DNA of 51,333 nucleotides from Methanolobus sp. (lineage in GTDB: Archaea > Halobacteriota > Methanosarcinia > Methanosarcinales > Methanosarcinaceae), in assembly GCA_021767785.1 (NCBI GenBank), contig JAASSR010000005.1, positions 1 to 51,333 on the forward strand, given 5' to 3'. Under the pieces are notes generated by a model. The model was not told the DNA's origin. It was given only the letters and a program-made list of their open reading frames with translations, and did not search any database. Every line of letters starts with the position of its first letter. The first letter of the stretch is position 1. The position numbers were made by a program, and so were the translations under genes. This document shows, in pieces, positions 16,067 through 25,878 of the stretch.

Positions 16067-16678
16067 TTAATTTCTGTGTACTACAATCCGACCTTCCACT
16101 TTAAGCTTACCCTCAACGAATAATTTGACTGCTTCAGGGAAGATCCTGTGTTCCTGTTCAAGTATACGGTTTGCAAGGGTTTCAACCGTGTCATCCTCAA
16201 GTACAGGTACACATTTCTGTATAATTATGGGGCCTGTATCCATCCCTTCGTCTACGAAATGGACTGTACATCCACTGACCTTCACTCCGTAATCAAAAGC
16301 CTGCTGTTGTGCGTGAAGTCCTTTAAAAGAAGGAAGCAGTGCGGGATGGATGTTTATTATCCTGTTGCGATATGATTTAATTAGATCTTTCCCGATAAGA
16401 CGCATATAACCCGCAAGAAGAACCAGGTCAACATCATTGTCCTCAAGAACTTTCATTATCTCATTCTCATATTCCTTTTTACCAGGATGATCGGAAGGAT
16501 CTATGAATACATCGCAAATACCATGATTTCTGGCACGTTCAAGTGCATAGGCATCTCCAACATCGCTGATAACGACAGAAATCTTTGCATCCTGAATGTA
16601 GCGGTTCTCTATATTATCTATTATTGACTGGAGATTCGAACCTCTTCCTGAAACAAGTACTGCGATGTTAGTTGTCAT
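16067..16678 (-). CDS. purN: Phosphoribosylglycinamide formyltransferase (PurN)
   Basis: A formyl-H4F-dependent GAR transformylase of 203 residues from the ATG at 16678 (MTTNIAVLVSGRGSNLQ); the longer frame from 16732 adds a tail unlike the family. The catalytic Asn-His-Asp set is visible in INIHPALLPSFKG and GMDTGPII, and AGYMRLIG is conserved. It transfers formyl to GAR in purine synthesis, cytoplasm. Many archaea use formate-dependent PurT; a PurN next to folD and glyA supports a working formyl-H4F pool. It is the first gene of the one-carbon cluster. Confidence 0.94.
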   Translation of the reverse strand: MTTNIAVLVSGRGSNLQSIIDNIENRYIQDAKISVVISDVGDAYALERARNHGICDVFIDPSDHPGKKEYENEIMKVLEDNDVDLVLLAGYMRLIGKDLIKSYRNRIINIHPALLPSFKGLHAQQQAFDYGVKVSGCTVHFVDEGMDTGPIIIQKCVPVLEDDTVETLANRILEQEHRIFPEAVKLFVEGKLKVEGRIVVHRN

Positions 16679-16771
16679 TGTAGGTTCTAAAAGATATATC
16701 TGTATATTAGCGTTTTGATTTACTGCATGCACAGCTAATATAAATGTACTCTGTTTATAAGAAGAAGCACA

Positions 16772-17743
16772 TCAAATATTGATATTATGTTTTTTTGTTC
16801 TCTCTTCGATGAGCTCTGCAAGCTCCTCGGTTCCTGAGAGTTTGTCAAGTTCGTTCTTTTCGATAAGGACAGTGTTCTCAACAGTTTCTGACCTTAGCTG
16901 GCCGCCTTTTATGATATATACTGATTTTGTCCTTGTAACGCATGATATGCTGCTCATCAGATCTGCACGTTTTATCATTGCACTACTGTAGGTACTCACA
17001 CCTGTTAATAGTGTATCGGATGTATCCCTGGATATGGCCTTGAATGGTGCCTGACTTGTAGACATCACCTGATAACCCAGGGTGTATAGCATGCTCAGGA
17101 TTCCATCATCAGGTTGTATTTGAGGTATTTTTTCCTGAGAATTTTTTGCATTTGTCTCTTTCTCAAAACAATGAAGAATATCAATTGATTTAGCAATGGC
17201 AACGTCCAGAAGATCCTCCAGATGGAGAACGATCTCTATTGAGGCATCCATCCCTCCTTCTTCGTATTTACTTATGGTTCTTCTGGAGACGCCAAGTTCA
17301 TTTGCAAGTGTTCCCAGTGACATCTCGGTCCTTTTGCGTGCTTCTTTAAGGACATGTCCGTCTATTGAAACATAAAGTCCTCCGGGTGCAGCCGATACAA
17401 GAGGTGGTATATTTTCGACAAAATAATCATAAAGGGTCTGTACACTGACAGCAGGAATATCATAACGCATATACACTACGCTGTCCTCAAGCATCTGATC
17501 CCTTGTTTTTGCTCCGATGAGGATTGCTGTCCCTTCGAGATAACGAGCAAGACTTTTCATCTCTCTTGCGGTTTCCTCATTCAGTCCGTCAATATTGTAC
17601 AATACTTTACAAAAGATAAGCGTATCGTTTTTCCTTGCTGCAAGGTCAAAGCTCCTTGGTCTTATATTGCAACGTTTTGATACCATGAAGCCTGCTTGCT
17701 GTAATACATCAATGATCTGATGCACCAGTATCTCTTTTGTCAT
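16772..17743 (-). CDS. Archaeal HTH-type transcriptional regulator with nuclease-like N-terminal domain
   Basis: A 323-residue regulator of a conserved archaeal type. Residues about 1-115 resemble the archaeal restriction-endonuclease-like fold (RPRSFDLAARKNDTLIFCKVLYN), without a clear active site that I can assign. Residues about 130-190 are a Cro/C1-type helix-turn-helix (MSLGTLANELGVSRRTISKYE). A C-terminal domain of about 130 residues (IQPDDGILSMLYTLGYQV onward) closes it. It precedes purN by about 93 bases in the same direction, so it may be cotranscribed with or regulate the one-carbon cluster; its targets are unknown. Confidence 0.85.
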   Translation of the reverse strand: MTKEILVHQIIDVLQQAGFMVSKRCNIRPRSFDLAARKNDTLIFCKVLYNIDGLNEETAREMKSLARYLEGTAILIGAKTRDQMLEDSVVYMRYDIPAVSVQTLYDYFVENIPPLVSAAPGGLYVSIDGHVLKEARKRTEMSLGTLANELGVSRRTISKYEEGGMDASIEIVLHLEDLLDVAIAKSIDILHCFEKETNAKNSQEKIPQIQPDDGILSMLYTLGYQVMSTSQAPFKAISRDTSDTLLTGVSTYSSAMIKRADLMSSISCVTRTKSVYIIKGGQLRSETVENTVLIEKNELDKLSGTEELAELIEERTKKHNINI

Positions 17744-17985
17744 GACTAAATAGGCATTGTTTGCACATCTATATATACTTATCCAGGATTGTATTTTGAA
17801 TTTTTCATACGTGTGTTTTATTTTGCGCTATCTGTATATTTAGCGAGTAAATTATTTATCTGATGTGCAGAAATACTGTTGTATATACAAAGTCAATATT
17901 TATCACACTTATTGGAAATCTGCCTGGTGAGAATATGAATATCATACTTCAGAATAAGAAACGATCACGATAATTTTGGAGTTAA

Positions 17986-19896
17986 TTGATAGCCATGTTT
18001 AACAGGATAGAGCTAACAGATGCAAGAATAGTCTTAATCTCTTTTTTTCTTGGTTTATCTCTGTGGCTAATTGATTCATCCTTAGATCATTTTTTTATTT
18101 CAGGCTCTTTTTCATTTTATAATCTCATCATGGAATTTCCTTTGTATAAGATCTACAAGAGTTTATTGATAGTGATATTTTTTCTTTTATTTGGTCTGAC
18201 CCTTTCAAAAACAGGTTATATCCCAGTCCGCCCTGACCATAGAGCGATGCGGAATAAGGAAAAAAAAGATAATATGCTGGATATACTGGCAATACCTGTT
18301 ATTATTCTGGATTCCGAAGGCAAAGTATCGTTTGTAAATAGCCATACACTTCAGCTGACAGGTTATGAAGAGAAACATTTATCGGGAGATCAGTGGTTTG
18401 AAAAAATGGTTCCTGAGGATTCCAGGTCTGAATTACTTGGCTTATGGGACAGTTTCGTTTCAGATGAGATCGATCATGTTAATGATCTTGAAGTCCCCGT
18501 TAGAATGGCTGACGGTTGCATCAAGACCTTTTCATGGAATGCAGTTGCATTTAGAGACGATAAAGATGATTTTCAGGGTGTTCTTATTTCCGGTGAAGAT
18601 GTAACCCGTATCAAAAAAGCGGAAAAAGCACTCATGCTTGATGAATCAAGACTAGAAGCCCTTGTAGAATTAAACCAATTCTCTGGTTCCACTATGAACG
18701 ATATCCTTAATTTTTCTCTGGAGAAGGGCGTGGAACTGACTGAAAGTAAGATCGGTTATATTGGTTTTGTTAATGAGGATGAAGCAACAGTGAATATATA
18801 TGCATGGTCAAGAGCATCAATGGATCTTTGTCGTGTTGAACTTATAAGAAAAACTTATCATTTTGAAGAAATGGGACACTGGGGAGAGCCGATAAGACAA
18901 AGAAAACCTGTGATTACAAATGATTATTCTGTGGATCTGCCTTCAAAAAAAGGTTTTCCGAAAGGCCATGTGACTGTTTATAATCATCTTGGTATTCCTG
19001 TTTTCAATGATGACAGGATAGTAATGCTTGCAGGAGTGGGAAATAAAGATGATGATTACAATAGTTCTGATATAAGACAGATAACTCTTCTTATGGAAGG
19101 TACCTGGAAGCTCATAGAAAGGAAAGAAAGTGAAGAGAGAATAAAAAAATATGCAGACGAACTTGCAAAGAATAACAGGGAACTTGAGTCTCTGGATCGA
19201 ATGAAAGACGAGTTCATGGCTAACATTACCCACGAGCTAAAAACACCTCTTATCCCTATAAAGGGATATAGTGAACTTCTTTTCGAAGGTCATCTCGGGA
19301 AACTGGATCAAGAACAAAAGAAAAGTGTTGGAGTTGTTTTGCATAATGCTGAAAGGTTGCAGAAATTAATAGACTCATTATTATACATGCAGAGCATCCG
19401 CTCGGGAAACATACAATATCACCTGGATTCAATAAGCATCAATGATTTACTGGATAAGGTCACAGATGACCTGAACTCTTTTTCTGATGAGAATACTCCT
19501 GCTCTTTACAGGGAATATAATAACTCTCTTCCTTTTATATGTGGAAACACAACCTATCTGGAACAGGTGTTTTTCCATATCATCGAGAATGCTTTTAAAT
19601 TCACTCCTCCGGAAGGCTCGGTAACTATTTTTGCTTCCCGGGAGAAATGGAATATCCATATTATTGTAAAAGATACCGGTATAGGCATATCAGAGAATGA
19701 GATGCCATATATCTTCAAACGTTTTTATCAGGCAGACGGATCTCTTACCCGGCGCTATGGTGGCAATGGGCTTGGTCTGTACCTGTGCAAAAGCATAGTA
19801 GAAGCACATGGCGGCTCTATCAGGGCTGTAAGTGAAGAAGACAAAGGGACAGAAATACATGTTTTTCTTCCGATCATTGAAGGAGATAAAATCTGA
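17986..19896 (+). CDS. Membrane sensor histidine kinase (TM-PAS-GAF-HisKA-HATPase)
   Basis: A 636-residue sensor kinase. Two membrane helices (about 16-33 and 57-75) are followed by a PAS domain (about 95-215, VIILDSEGKVSFVN), a GAF domain (about 220-380, including GHWGEPIRQRKPVITND, frequent in methanogen sensors) and a coiled linker. The phospho-acceptor helix is NITHELKTP near residue 415. The HATPase has NAFKFTPPEGS, DTGIGIS and GGNGLGLYL. No response regulator gene is adjacent. The start is either TTG 17986, four bases after GGAG, or ATG 17995; I list the former. The signal is not predictable from sequence. The 240 bases upstream are AT-rich and hold only TATA-like stretches. Confidence 0.92.
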   Translation: MIAMFNRIELTDARIVLISFFLGLSLWLIDSSLDHFFISGSFSFYNLIMEFPLYKIYKSLLIVIFFLLFGLTLSKTGYIPVRPDHRAMRNKEKKDNMLDILAIPVIILDSEGKVSFVNSHTLQLTGYEEKHLSGDQWFEKMVPEDSRSELLGLWDSFVSDEIDHVNDLEVPVRMADGCIKTFSWNAVAFRDDKDDFQGVLISGEDVTRIKKAEKALMLDESRLEALVELNQFSGSTMNDILNFSLEKGVELTESKIGYIGFVNEDEATVNIYAWSRASMDLCRVELIRKTYHFEEMGHWGEPIRQRKPVITNDYSVDLPSKKGFPKGHVTVYNHLGIPVFNDDRIVMLAGVGNKDDDYNSSDIRQITLLMEGTWKLIERKESEERIKKYADELAKNNRELESLDRMKDEFMANITHELKTPLIPIKGYSELLFEGHLGKLDQEQKKSVGVVLHNAERLQKLIDSLLYMQSIRSGNIQYHLDSISINDLLDKVTDDLNSFSDENTPALYREYNNSLPFICGNTTYLEQVFFHIIENAFKFTPPEGSVTIFASREKWNIHIIVKDTGIGISENEMPYIFKRFYQADGSLTRRYGGNGLGLYLCKSIVEAHGGSIRAVSEEDKGTEIHVFLPIIEGDKI

Positions 19897-19971
19897 TCTT
19901 CTTTAATAGGAATCATTTAACAATGATCAGGGATATGTGCTATTGGTCCAATGAGTTGTGAATACACCAAA

Positions 19972-21255
19972 ATGATAATCGGCATGGATGACACGGATTC
20001 CAGAGAGGGTATGTGCACCACATATCTCTGTGCCCTTTTAAAAGATGAACTACGATCATTTGCAAAATTAATATCCGAACCTATACTTGTCCGCCTAAAT
20101 CCTACTATTCCATATAAGACCCGCGGGAATGCGGCGGTCGCTCTGCTGGTGGAATGTGGGGACCCTGAAAGAATAGAGGACCATGTAGCCGGAAAAGTTG
20201 GTTCCATGGCATGTCTTGATAATGAGAATACCAATCCTGGTATTGTATTTCTAACAGAGGACAGATTTGGTGATGCTAAAGATAAGCTCAGTGATTTCTT
20301 CAGACAGGCTGTAAAGGATGTCATTACAATAGGTGAAGCAAAAGAACTGGCATCAGAACTGTCTATTAATTATAGGATATTCAAGAACGGACGTGGTCTC
20401 ATTGGTGCACTTTCCGCATGTGGTGCAATGCTTGATTCCCGGTGGGATCACACTTATGAATATATTGCATACAGGAAAATGGATAGCTGGTGTACATGTC
20501 GTTCGGTAGATGAGCCTTCTGTCTTTGAAGCGGACAGACAAACATATCCTGATACCTGGGATACTGTAGATATAAAGAATAATACGATAGTTTGTGTTCC
20601 TCACTCTGGTGATCCGGTACTTTATGGTATCAGAGGAAAAGACGCTCCATCGGTGGAAAGAGCTGCCTCTTTTATAAGTTCAGAACCTGTTGACCGTATA
20701 TGTATTTTCAGAACGAATCAGGGTACTGATATGCATCTGATCCCTGTGTCAGAGATAAGTGATATTGAAGAAATGCATTCTTATATTCTTGAAGGAAATG
20801 TTTTTTCAGAGCCTGTTACTATAAGGGGCGGTCACACTATATTCTCTCTTAAAGATATCAAAGGGGGTATTATTGATTGTGCTGCATTCGAGCCCACAAA
20901 GAACTTCAGGGATCTGGTACGAAATCTCATTCCCGGTGACAGGGTTGTTGTTTATGGCAGTGTTACCGAAAGAACCGTGAATATTGAAAAGATGAAAATA
21001 GTCGGTCTTGTATCGAAGTATGAGGTTCGCAATCCCCCATGTCCTTTATGTGGTAAGAGAATGAAATCAGCTGGTTCCGGACAGGGCTATCGTTGCAGGA
21101 AATGCGGGACAAGTTCTATGTTCGCCGAAAGATTTGAAGTTAAAAGGGACGTAACATGTGGTTTTTATGAAGTTCCTCCATGTGCCAGACGCCATCTTGC
21201 AAAACAGCTTCTTAGATTTGAAGAAGAGGATATTCCTGTATTTCCTTCCAGATAA
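19972..21255 (+). CDS. tiaS: tRNA(Ile2) 2-agmatinylcytidine synthetase TiaS
   Basis: An archaea-specific tRNA-modifying enzyme that attaches agmatine to C34 of tRNA-Ile2 so that it reads AUA. The N-terminal MIIGMDDTDSREGMCTTYL is the ATP/kinase-like signature. Later segments are RLNPTIPYKTRGNAAVAL, a region starting YRIFKNGRGLIGAL, an OB-fold (GGHTIFSLKDIKGGIIDCAAFEP) and a C-terminal zinc ribbon CPLCGKRM...CRKCG. From ATG 19972 it has 427 residues; an upstream ATG at 19951 adds MSCEYTK, and neither has a strong SD. Confidence 0.93.
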   Translation: MIIGMDDTDSREGMCTTYLCALLKDELRSFAKLISEPILVRLNPTIPYKTRGNAAVALLVECGDPERIEDHVAGKVGSMACLDNENTNPGIVFLTEDRFGDAKDKLSDFFRQAVKDVITIGEAKELASELSINYRIFKNGRGLIGALSACGAMLDSRWDHTYEYIAYRKMDSWCTCRSVDEPSVFEADRQTYPDTWDTVDIKNNTIVCVPHSGDPVLYGIRGKDAPSVERAASFISSEPVDRICIFRTNQGTDMHLIPVSEISDIEEMHSYILEGNVFSEPVTIRGGHTIFSLKDIKGGIIDCAAFEPTKNFRDLVRNLIPGDRVVVYGSVTERTVNIEKMKIVGLVSKYEVRNPPCPLCGKRMKSAGSGQGYRCRKCGTSSMFAERFEVKRDVTCGFYEVPPCARRHLAKQLLRFEEEDIPVFPSR

Positions 21256-21318
21256 TCTTCTTATGATCCTGGTTATTATATAATTCGGAGAGGATACGGG
21301 CCTTTGGCCAAACTTAAT

Positions 21319-22137
21319 TTACCTGAGGCTTTTCAAATCTGCAATAGCAGGTGCTTTTTGTTTATGCAGGTTCGCGTTAATCCTTTTTAAGACCGAATCC
21401 CTCTGTTTGACTGTAAGACCAAGGGTGTTCTGTGCAACCTGGGGACTTTCTCCTTCAAGCAGCAGAGAGAGGAACCTGTCAACCAGTTCATATGTGATCC
21501 CGAGTTCTTCCTCATCGGTCTGATCTGGCCACAGTCTGGCAGAAGGAGCTTTATTTATTATATCTTCCGGAATCCCTATCATCCTTGCCATTTCCCTGAC
21601 CTCTGTTTTGTATAGGTCACCAATAGGTTCAATGTCAACTCCGCCATCGCCGTATTTTGTGAAATATCCGAGCAGTATCTCGGTCTTGTTTCCGGTACCT
21701 ATGACCATTCCTGGCATTATGTTCGCGTAATAATATAGTACTGACATACGTATTCTTGCTTTGAGGTTACCATCTGCATGTGAATTTGATTTGCAGCTTT
21801 CGGGAATTGTATTCATGTATCCGGCAAGTATCTCCGAAATGTCCAAAGTCCTGAATTCGATCCCAAGCCTGCTTGCAACTTCGGTGGCATCAAGTACATC
21901 CTCTGCAGGTGTGAGCTTAAGTTCAGGCATATGTATGCCAAGCACATTATCCTTACCTATTGCTTCAACTGTCAGATAAGCTGTCAGGGCGGAATCGATA
22001 CCTCCGCTGATCCCAACAATTGCTGTTTTTACACCTGCTTCAGTTGTTTTTTCCCTGATGAAGTCAATGATGATATCTTTAGCTTTTGAGATGTCCATTT
22101 TATCAGGCCTGTAGTCTTTAATTCTGAATATCTTCAA
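21319..22137 (-). CDS. nadE: NH3-dependent NAD+ synthetase
   Basis: A 272-residue NadE of the short, ammonia-using type with no nitrilase domain. The PP-loop ISGGIDSALTAYL binds ATP. GTGNKTEILLGYFTKYGDGG and PIGDLYKTEV are NadE signatures, and PSARLWPDQTDEEELG is the conserved C-terminal loop. It amidates nicotinate adenine dinucleotide to NAD. The start at 22137 is a TTG without a clear SD; ATG at 22098 is an alternative. It is convergent with tiaS and divergent from nob1. Confidence 0.96.
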   Translation of the reverse strand: MKIFRIKDYRPDKMDISKAKDIIIDFIREKTTEAGVKTAIVGISGGIDSALTAYLTVEAIGKDNVLGIHMPELKLTPAEDVLDATEVASRLGIEFRTLDISEILAGYMNTIPESCKSNSHADGNLKARIRMSVLYYYANIMPGMVIGTGNKTEILLGYFTKYGDGGVDIEPIGDLYKTEVREMARMIGIPEDIINKAPSARLWPDQTDEEELGITYELVDRFLSLLLEGESPQVAQNTLGLTVKQRDSVLKRINANLHKQKAPAIADLKSLR

Positions 22138-22232
22138 TTGTACTTATCTGTTGGCTTTGCCGGGCAGCGCAAAAAAACTTATTCTTTGGCTGAAAAAGAG
22201 TTATCTATATTCAGAAAGTATCAGGTGCTATT

Positions 22233-22712
22233 ATGGAATACTATATTGCCGATTCTGCAGTCTTTATAATGGGGACAGGGATTGAAGCTTACCGGATCAT
22301 AACCATCCCTTCTGTGACAGATGAACTGAAAAGTAATGAAGCATCCATGCGCTTTGAACTTGCCCGTGAGAACGGTGCACGTGTGGAAATTCCGGATGCT
22401 GACTGTCGTGAAGATGTCCTGAAAACAGCAAAACATACAAAGGATATTGAGGAACTATCTTCCACGGATCTTGATATACTTGCCAAAGCACTGGAATACA
22501 AAGGCATTTCCATACTTATGACAGATGACTATGCAGTGCAGAATGTTGCCAGGGCAATGGGTATAAAGGTCAGGTCCGTGGTCCAGAAAAAGATCAAGGA
22601 TGTGCTTGTATGGCAAAAGGAATGTGTGGGATGTAGAAGGCGTTTTGAAAGTGGTGATATATGTCCTGTATGTGGTTCTTCACTTAAGAAAAGGCGTAAA
22701 AGAAAAATATAA
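22233..22712 (+). CDS. nob1: rRNA maturation endonuclease Nob1 homologue
   Basis: A 159-residue PIN-domain nuclease with a zinc ribbon. The PIN acidic residues appear in IADSAVFI near the start, TVTDE-like SVTDELKS, SSTDLDILAKAL and MTDDYAVQN. The C-terminus has CVGCRRRF...CPVCG and a basic tail KKRRKRK. Nob1 cuts the 3' end of pre-16S rRNA at site D. It precedes gfcR on the same strand. Confidence 0.92.
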   Translation: MEYYIADSAVFIMGTGIEAYRIITIPSVTDELKSNEASMRFELARENGARVEIPDADCREDVLKTAKHTKDIEELSSTDLDILAKALEYKGISILMTDDYAVQNVARAMGIKVRSVVQKKIKDVLVWQKECVGCRRRFESGDICPVCGSSLKKRRKRKI

Positions 22713-22764
22713 CATCTCTGTTGTTATATAACAGATAAAGTTAAAGATAATATGCGGGATTCAC

Positions 22765-23376
22765 ATGAAGAATATTGAAAAATTGATCCAAAAGGCCCTT
22801 GAATTGCAGGCTAATGGTCTTGTTACAAGGCAAATTGCAGATGAACTCAACGTTTCCCGGGAGACGGTCACGTGGCTTTTGACCCGTGCGAAAAAGGAAG
22901 AAGTACCTCCGGCACCTAAAGATATTTCTGTTAACTGGAGCAGCATTGGTAAGAGTGCGTACAGAATGCACCACATCAGTATTGCTATGTGTGATATGGT
23001 AATGGACACAGTTGAAAGCACAGGAACCGACATAGATCTGGTAGTTGGTATAGGTCTGAGTGGGGTACCTATTGCAAGTCTCATAGCAGAAGAGCTCAAC
23101 ACCGAGCTTTCAGTATATCATGCTTACAATGAGCAACATGATGAATCAAGATTGCAGGGAGCTTTCAGCAGGAATTTTGCAGGTATCAAAGGTAAGAAGT
23201 GTGTCATAGTGGACGATGTGATCACCACCGGTAACACAATGAAAGATGTTATCAACCAACTAAGAAGTTCCGGTGCAAAACCAGTGGCTATAACGGTACT
23301 TGTGGATAAGACCGGTTCAGAATCCATATCTGAAGTCCCTGTACATGCTCTTGTACGTATTGTACGTGTGGACTGA
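22765..23376 (+). CDS. gfcR: GfcR-type transcriptional regulator (PyrE-like with HTH)
   Basis: A 203-residue protein with an N-terminal helix-turn-helix ([19 protein letters not shown]) fused to a type I phosphoribosyltransferase domain. The PRPP-binding loop is [13 protein letters not shown], and [17 protein letters not shown] and LVDKTG are also typical. It resembles the haloarchaeal sugar-metabolism regulator GfcR and related methanogen proteins once annotated as orotate phosphoribosyltransferase-like. An effector that resembles a phosphoribosyl compound is likely but unknown here. Confidence 0.88.
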   Translation: MKNIEKLIQKALELQANGLVTRQIADELNVSRETVTWLLTRAKKEEVPPAPKDISVNWSSIGKSAYRMHHISIAMCDMVMDTVESTGTDIDLVVGIGLSGVPIASLIAEELNTELSVYHAYNEQHDESRLQGAFSRNFAGIKGKKCVIVDDVITTGNTMKDVINQLRSSGAKPVAITVLVDKTGSESISEVPVHALVRIVRVD

Positions 23377-23407
23377 AAGTAGAATAATAAAATAATATCA
23401 GTAGGAG

Positions 23408-25531
23408 TTATTCCACTCCTACGGCACCTATTTTCTCTACGAGTTTAGAAAGCACTTCTGTTCGCATACCTTCTACGAACTTGATACTTCCTACTACCAG
23501 ATGTCCTCCGCCGTTCACTCCACCACCTTTTACTTCTTCATGGAGCTCCCTGACCATGCGGGGTATGTTCATCTTTACACCTTTTGAGCGGATAACTGCA
23601 AAATCAGGTCCGAAACCTATTGTTATTACCGGCTTTCCTTCATACTTCTTACACAGCCTGTCGTGCACCTCGCCCGATGTCTTTCCTGGTGGTGGGAATG
23701 TGAACTTGTGTGCGTAGTTCTCAACGTCCAGAACATTCAGAATGGCTCCATTGGGCAGGTCCTGGGACTTAACATGGGACATACATACATCTATCTGTTC
23801 TGATATCATCTCGTTTGCCTGTTCGCAAAGCAGTTTCACAAGATTCCTGTGGATCGTGTGGTCCCCGAAGTCAAGTATGTCGTCAAGGATACCTTTTCCG
23901 TTATTGAACTTCAGCCAGTACGCCTCGAAATCAAGTGCAAGGGCAATATCTTTCAGATCCTGAAGAGTGTACCTGTCGGACACCATTTCTATGTATTTCT
24001 CCGCTTCTTCCGCATCTGAACGATCACCTACAGCAGCCACAGCAGGAAGATGTTTTATCTCCTTCTCTACATCAATATTTATCATGCGTGCGACCTCTGT
24101 ACAGAGCATACCTGCTGTCATTCCGAAATCACCCCCTACATGTGCTGGATTAACATGGGCTAAGAGGTATTCATCAACTTCCTCGTCAGGATGATGGTGA
24201 TCGACAACTATCATCTGGATGCCGTATACTCTTGCCTGTTTCATTGCAGGTACGTCTTCCAGGGTGGAACCATTGTCCACACTGACAACAAGGGGCATCT
24301 TCTGTCCATGTCTTGCAATATCTTCCAGGGCGAAACTTATGTCACGAACAACATCTGTTACCTCATAGAATGGTGCTTTTGACGGTGCTCGTTTGTAGAA
24401 GTAATACTCTCCGTCCTGTCCGTTCACTTCTTTTATGAGAGGAATGATGGCCTTTTCTATTGCCAGTCCTGCGGTCATTCCATCAGCATCTGCATGGTGG
24501 CGCAATAGTATCGGTGTTGATTTTATGATTGCTTTCCTGATCTCCTTTGCAACTTTTTTCATGGCGGGCCTGAGTTTCTCGAGTACCTCACTCTCGACCA
24601 TGTACTCTATTTCATACGGTTCTGCTCTTTTGTCGATGGCAGCTTCAATTCGTCTGAGTATCTCCGCTTCCTTTGGACCTGTGAGGCGTTTCATGCTCTG
24701 TATTTCCAGCTGAACACTATCGCCTCTGGATGTTATCTCCCCGGTAGCTGCTACTATCATATCCGAAACAATTCCAGGATAAGCTCTCTCACCCGCACTT
24801 TCAAAGGCAGCACCCGATATCTGGCCAGTTTCATCTGCAATGGTGAATATGGTAGGTCCTGCGGTTTGTTTGACCTGAATTACCTCTCCTTCTACTCTTA
24901 CAGTCTTACCGACCATTTTGGATACTTCACTTGCAAGCTTTACAGGCAGGTTCTTTTCAAGTTCTATGGTCTGGTATTCTTTAATCTTATGTGGTACCAG
25001 GTCCATTTTTCCTTTGGATTTGATTTCTTTGAGGTTGACGATCACAGCTTCTCCAACGTCTAACGAACCTTTCATGTTACTGGAATGTATCAGACCTCTC
25101 AGGTTTGAGTTAAGATCAACGAACACGCCGAAATCAGCGATGTTCCTGACTGTGGAATGATACATTTTCCCCACTTCCATTTCATCAATGGTGCAGGAGT
25201 TGTCAAGTTTATAGACTATCTGTTTTCTGGCACAGGCGGGACATACCTCTTCACCTTCATACAATCCATCTATACTTGCTCCGCATACTTTACATTTATA
25301 AAAAGCACCTTTTCCGGAACAGGCTGTACATTTATCTTTTATCTCTATCTCTCCGCTTCCCCCACAGTTACTGCAGACAGAACCGTTTTTTAAAAAATCT
25401 GCCATATCCTTCTCTGAAAGCTTCATCAGGTCTACGGATTTGGATTTCCCGCTTCCTTTGCATTCGGGACATTTATCAGTGCCGGTGACACTATAGCCTT
25501 TACCGTTGCACTCTATACATTTCTCGCTCAT
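23408..25531 (-). CDS. DHH-family RecJ-like phosphoesterase with DnaJ-type zinc fingers, S1 and OB domains
   Basis: A 707-residue protein. Residues 1-105 hold three to four DnaJ-like zinc knuckles (CIECNGKG, CPECKGSG, CSNCGGSG, CTACSGKG) and a further CKVCG...CPAC pair. An S1 RNA-binding domain follows (about 120-180, NIADFGVFVDLNS), then a tRNA_anti-type OB fold (about 195-280). The DHH domain is at about 335-560 (RHHADADGMTAGLAIE, SVDNGST, VVDHHHPDE). A DHHA1 domain ends the protein (GGGVNGGGH). Archaeal relatives are RecJ/GAN-like nucleases acting with the replisome or in RNA or DNA repair. The many nucleic-acid modules fit that; the substrate is not fixed by sequence. Confidence 0.88.
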   Translation of the reverse strand: MSEKCIECNGKGYSVTGTDKCPECKGSGKSKSVDLMKLSEKDMADFLKNGSVCSNCGGSGEIEIKDKCTACSGKGAFYKCKVCGASIDGLYEGEEVCPACARKQIVYKLDNSCTIDEMEVGKMYHSTVRNIADFGVFVDLNSNLRGLIHSSNMKGSLDVGEAVIVNLKEIKSKGKMDLVPHKIKEYQTIELEKNLPVKLASEVSKMVGKTVRVEGEVIQVKQTAGPTIFTIADETGQISGAAFESAGERAYPGIVSDMIVAATGEITSRGDSVQLEIQSMKRLTGPKEAEILRRIEAAIDKRAEPYEIEYMVESEVLEKLRPAMKKVAKEIRKAIIKSTPILLRHHADADGMTAGLAIEKAIIPLIKEVNGQDGEYYFYKRAPSKAPFYEVTDVVRDISFALEDIARHGQKMPLVVSVDNGSTLEDVPAMKQARVYGIQMIVVDHHHPDEEVDEYLLAHVNPAHVGGDFGMTAGMLCTEVARMINIDVEKEIKHLPAVAAVGDRSDAEEAEKYIEMVSDRYTLQDLKDIALALDFEAYWLKFNNGKGILDDILDFGDHTIHRNLVKLLCEQANEMISEQIDVCMSHVKSQDLPNGAILNVLDVENYAHKFTFPPPGKTSGEVHDRLCKKYEGKPVITIGFGPDFAVIRSKGVKMNIPRMVRELHEEVKGGGVNGGGHLVVGSIKFVEGMRTEVLSKLVEKIGAVGVE

Positions 25532-25718
25532 TGTATCTAGTGTTAGATAGTGTACGTTGGATTTATGTTTTTGCTTGCATGCAGATTAAAGAAATATTGT
25601 TTATTTATATATTATACTTGTATATCTATTATCAGATAGCGTTTTTTTAACATTGTTTGAAATAATTAACATCAAAATCAATCACATTAATAAATAATAA
25701 ATGAGTTCTGTTATTTGG

Positions 25719-25798
25719 TGGGTCTGAAATGTTATTTCAATAATAACAGCTTGCTTTCATACTTTCGTGTACATCCCCTCAACAAGAAATCAGACCCA
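25719..25798 (+). other. Candidate structured RNA or small mobile-element remnant
   Basis: A closing stem of nine perfect pairs, TGGGTCTGA (25719-25727) with TCAGACCCA (25790-25798), encloses a second hairpin GTTATT-TCAAT-AATAAC (25731-25747). The 388-base gap it sits in (25532-25919) has no open frame. TATA-like sequence lies at about 25606-25617 and a T-run follows at 25862-25866. It could be a small RNA, a 3' structure, or a terminal-repeat relic. Confidence 0.35.
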
Positions 25799-25878
25799 AC
25801 CTTCTATAAACTCACTGTGCTTTTTTTGATTGGCTCAACACGCTAACAGAGACCGGTATCTTTTTAATAATCAATTCC

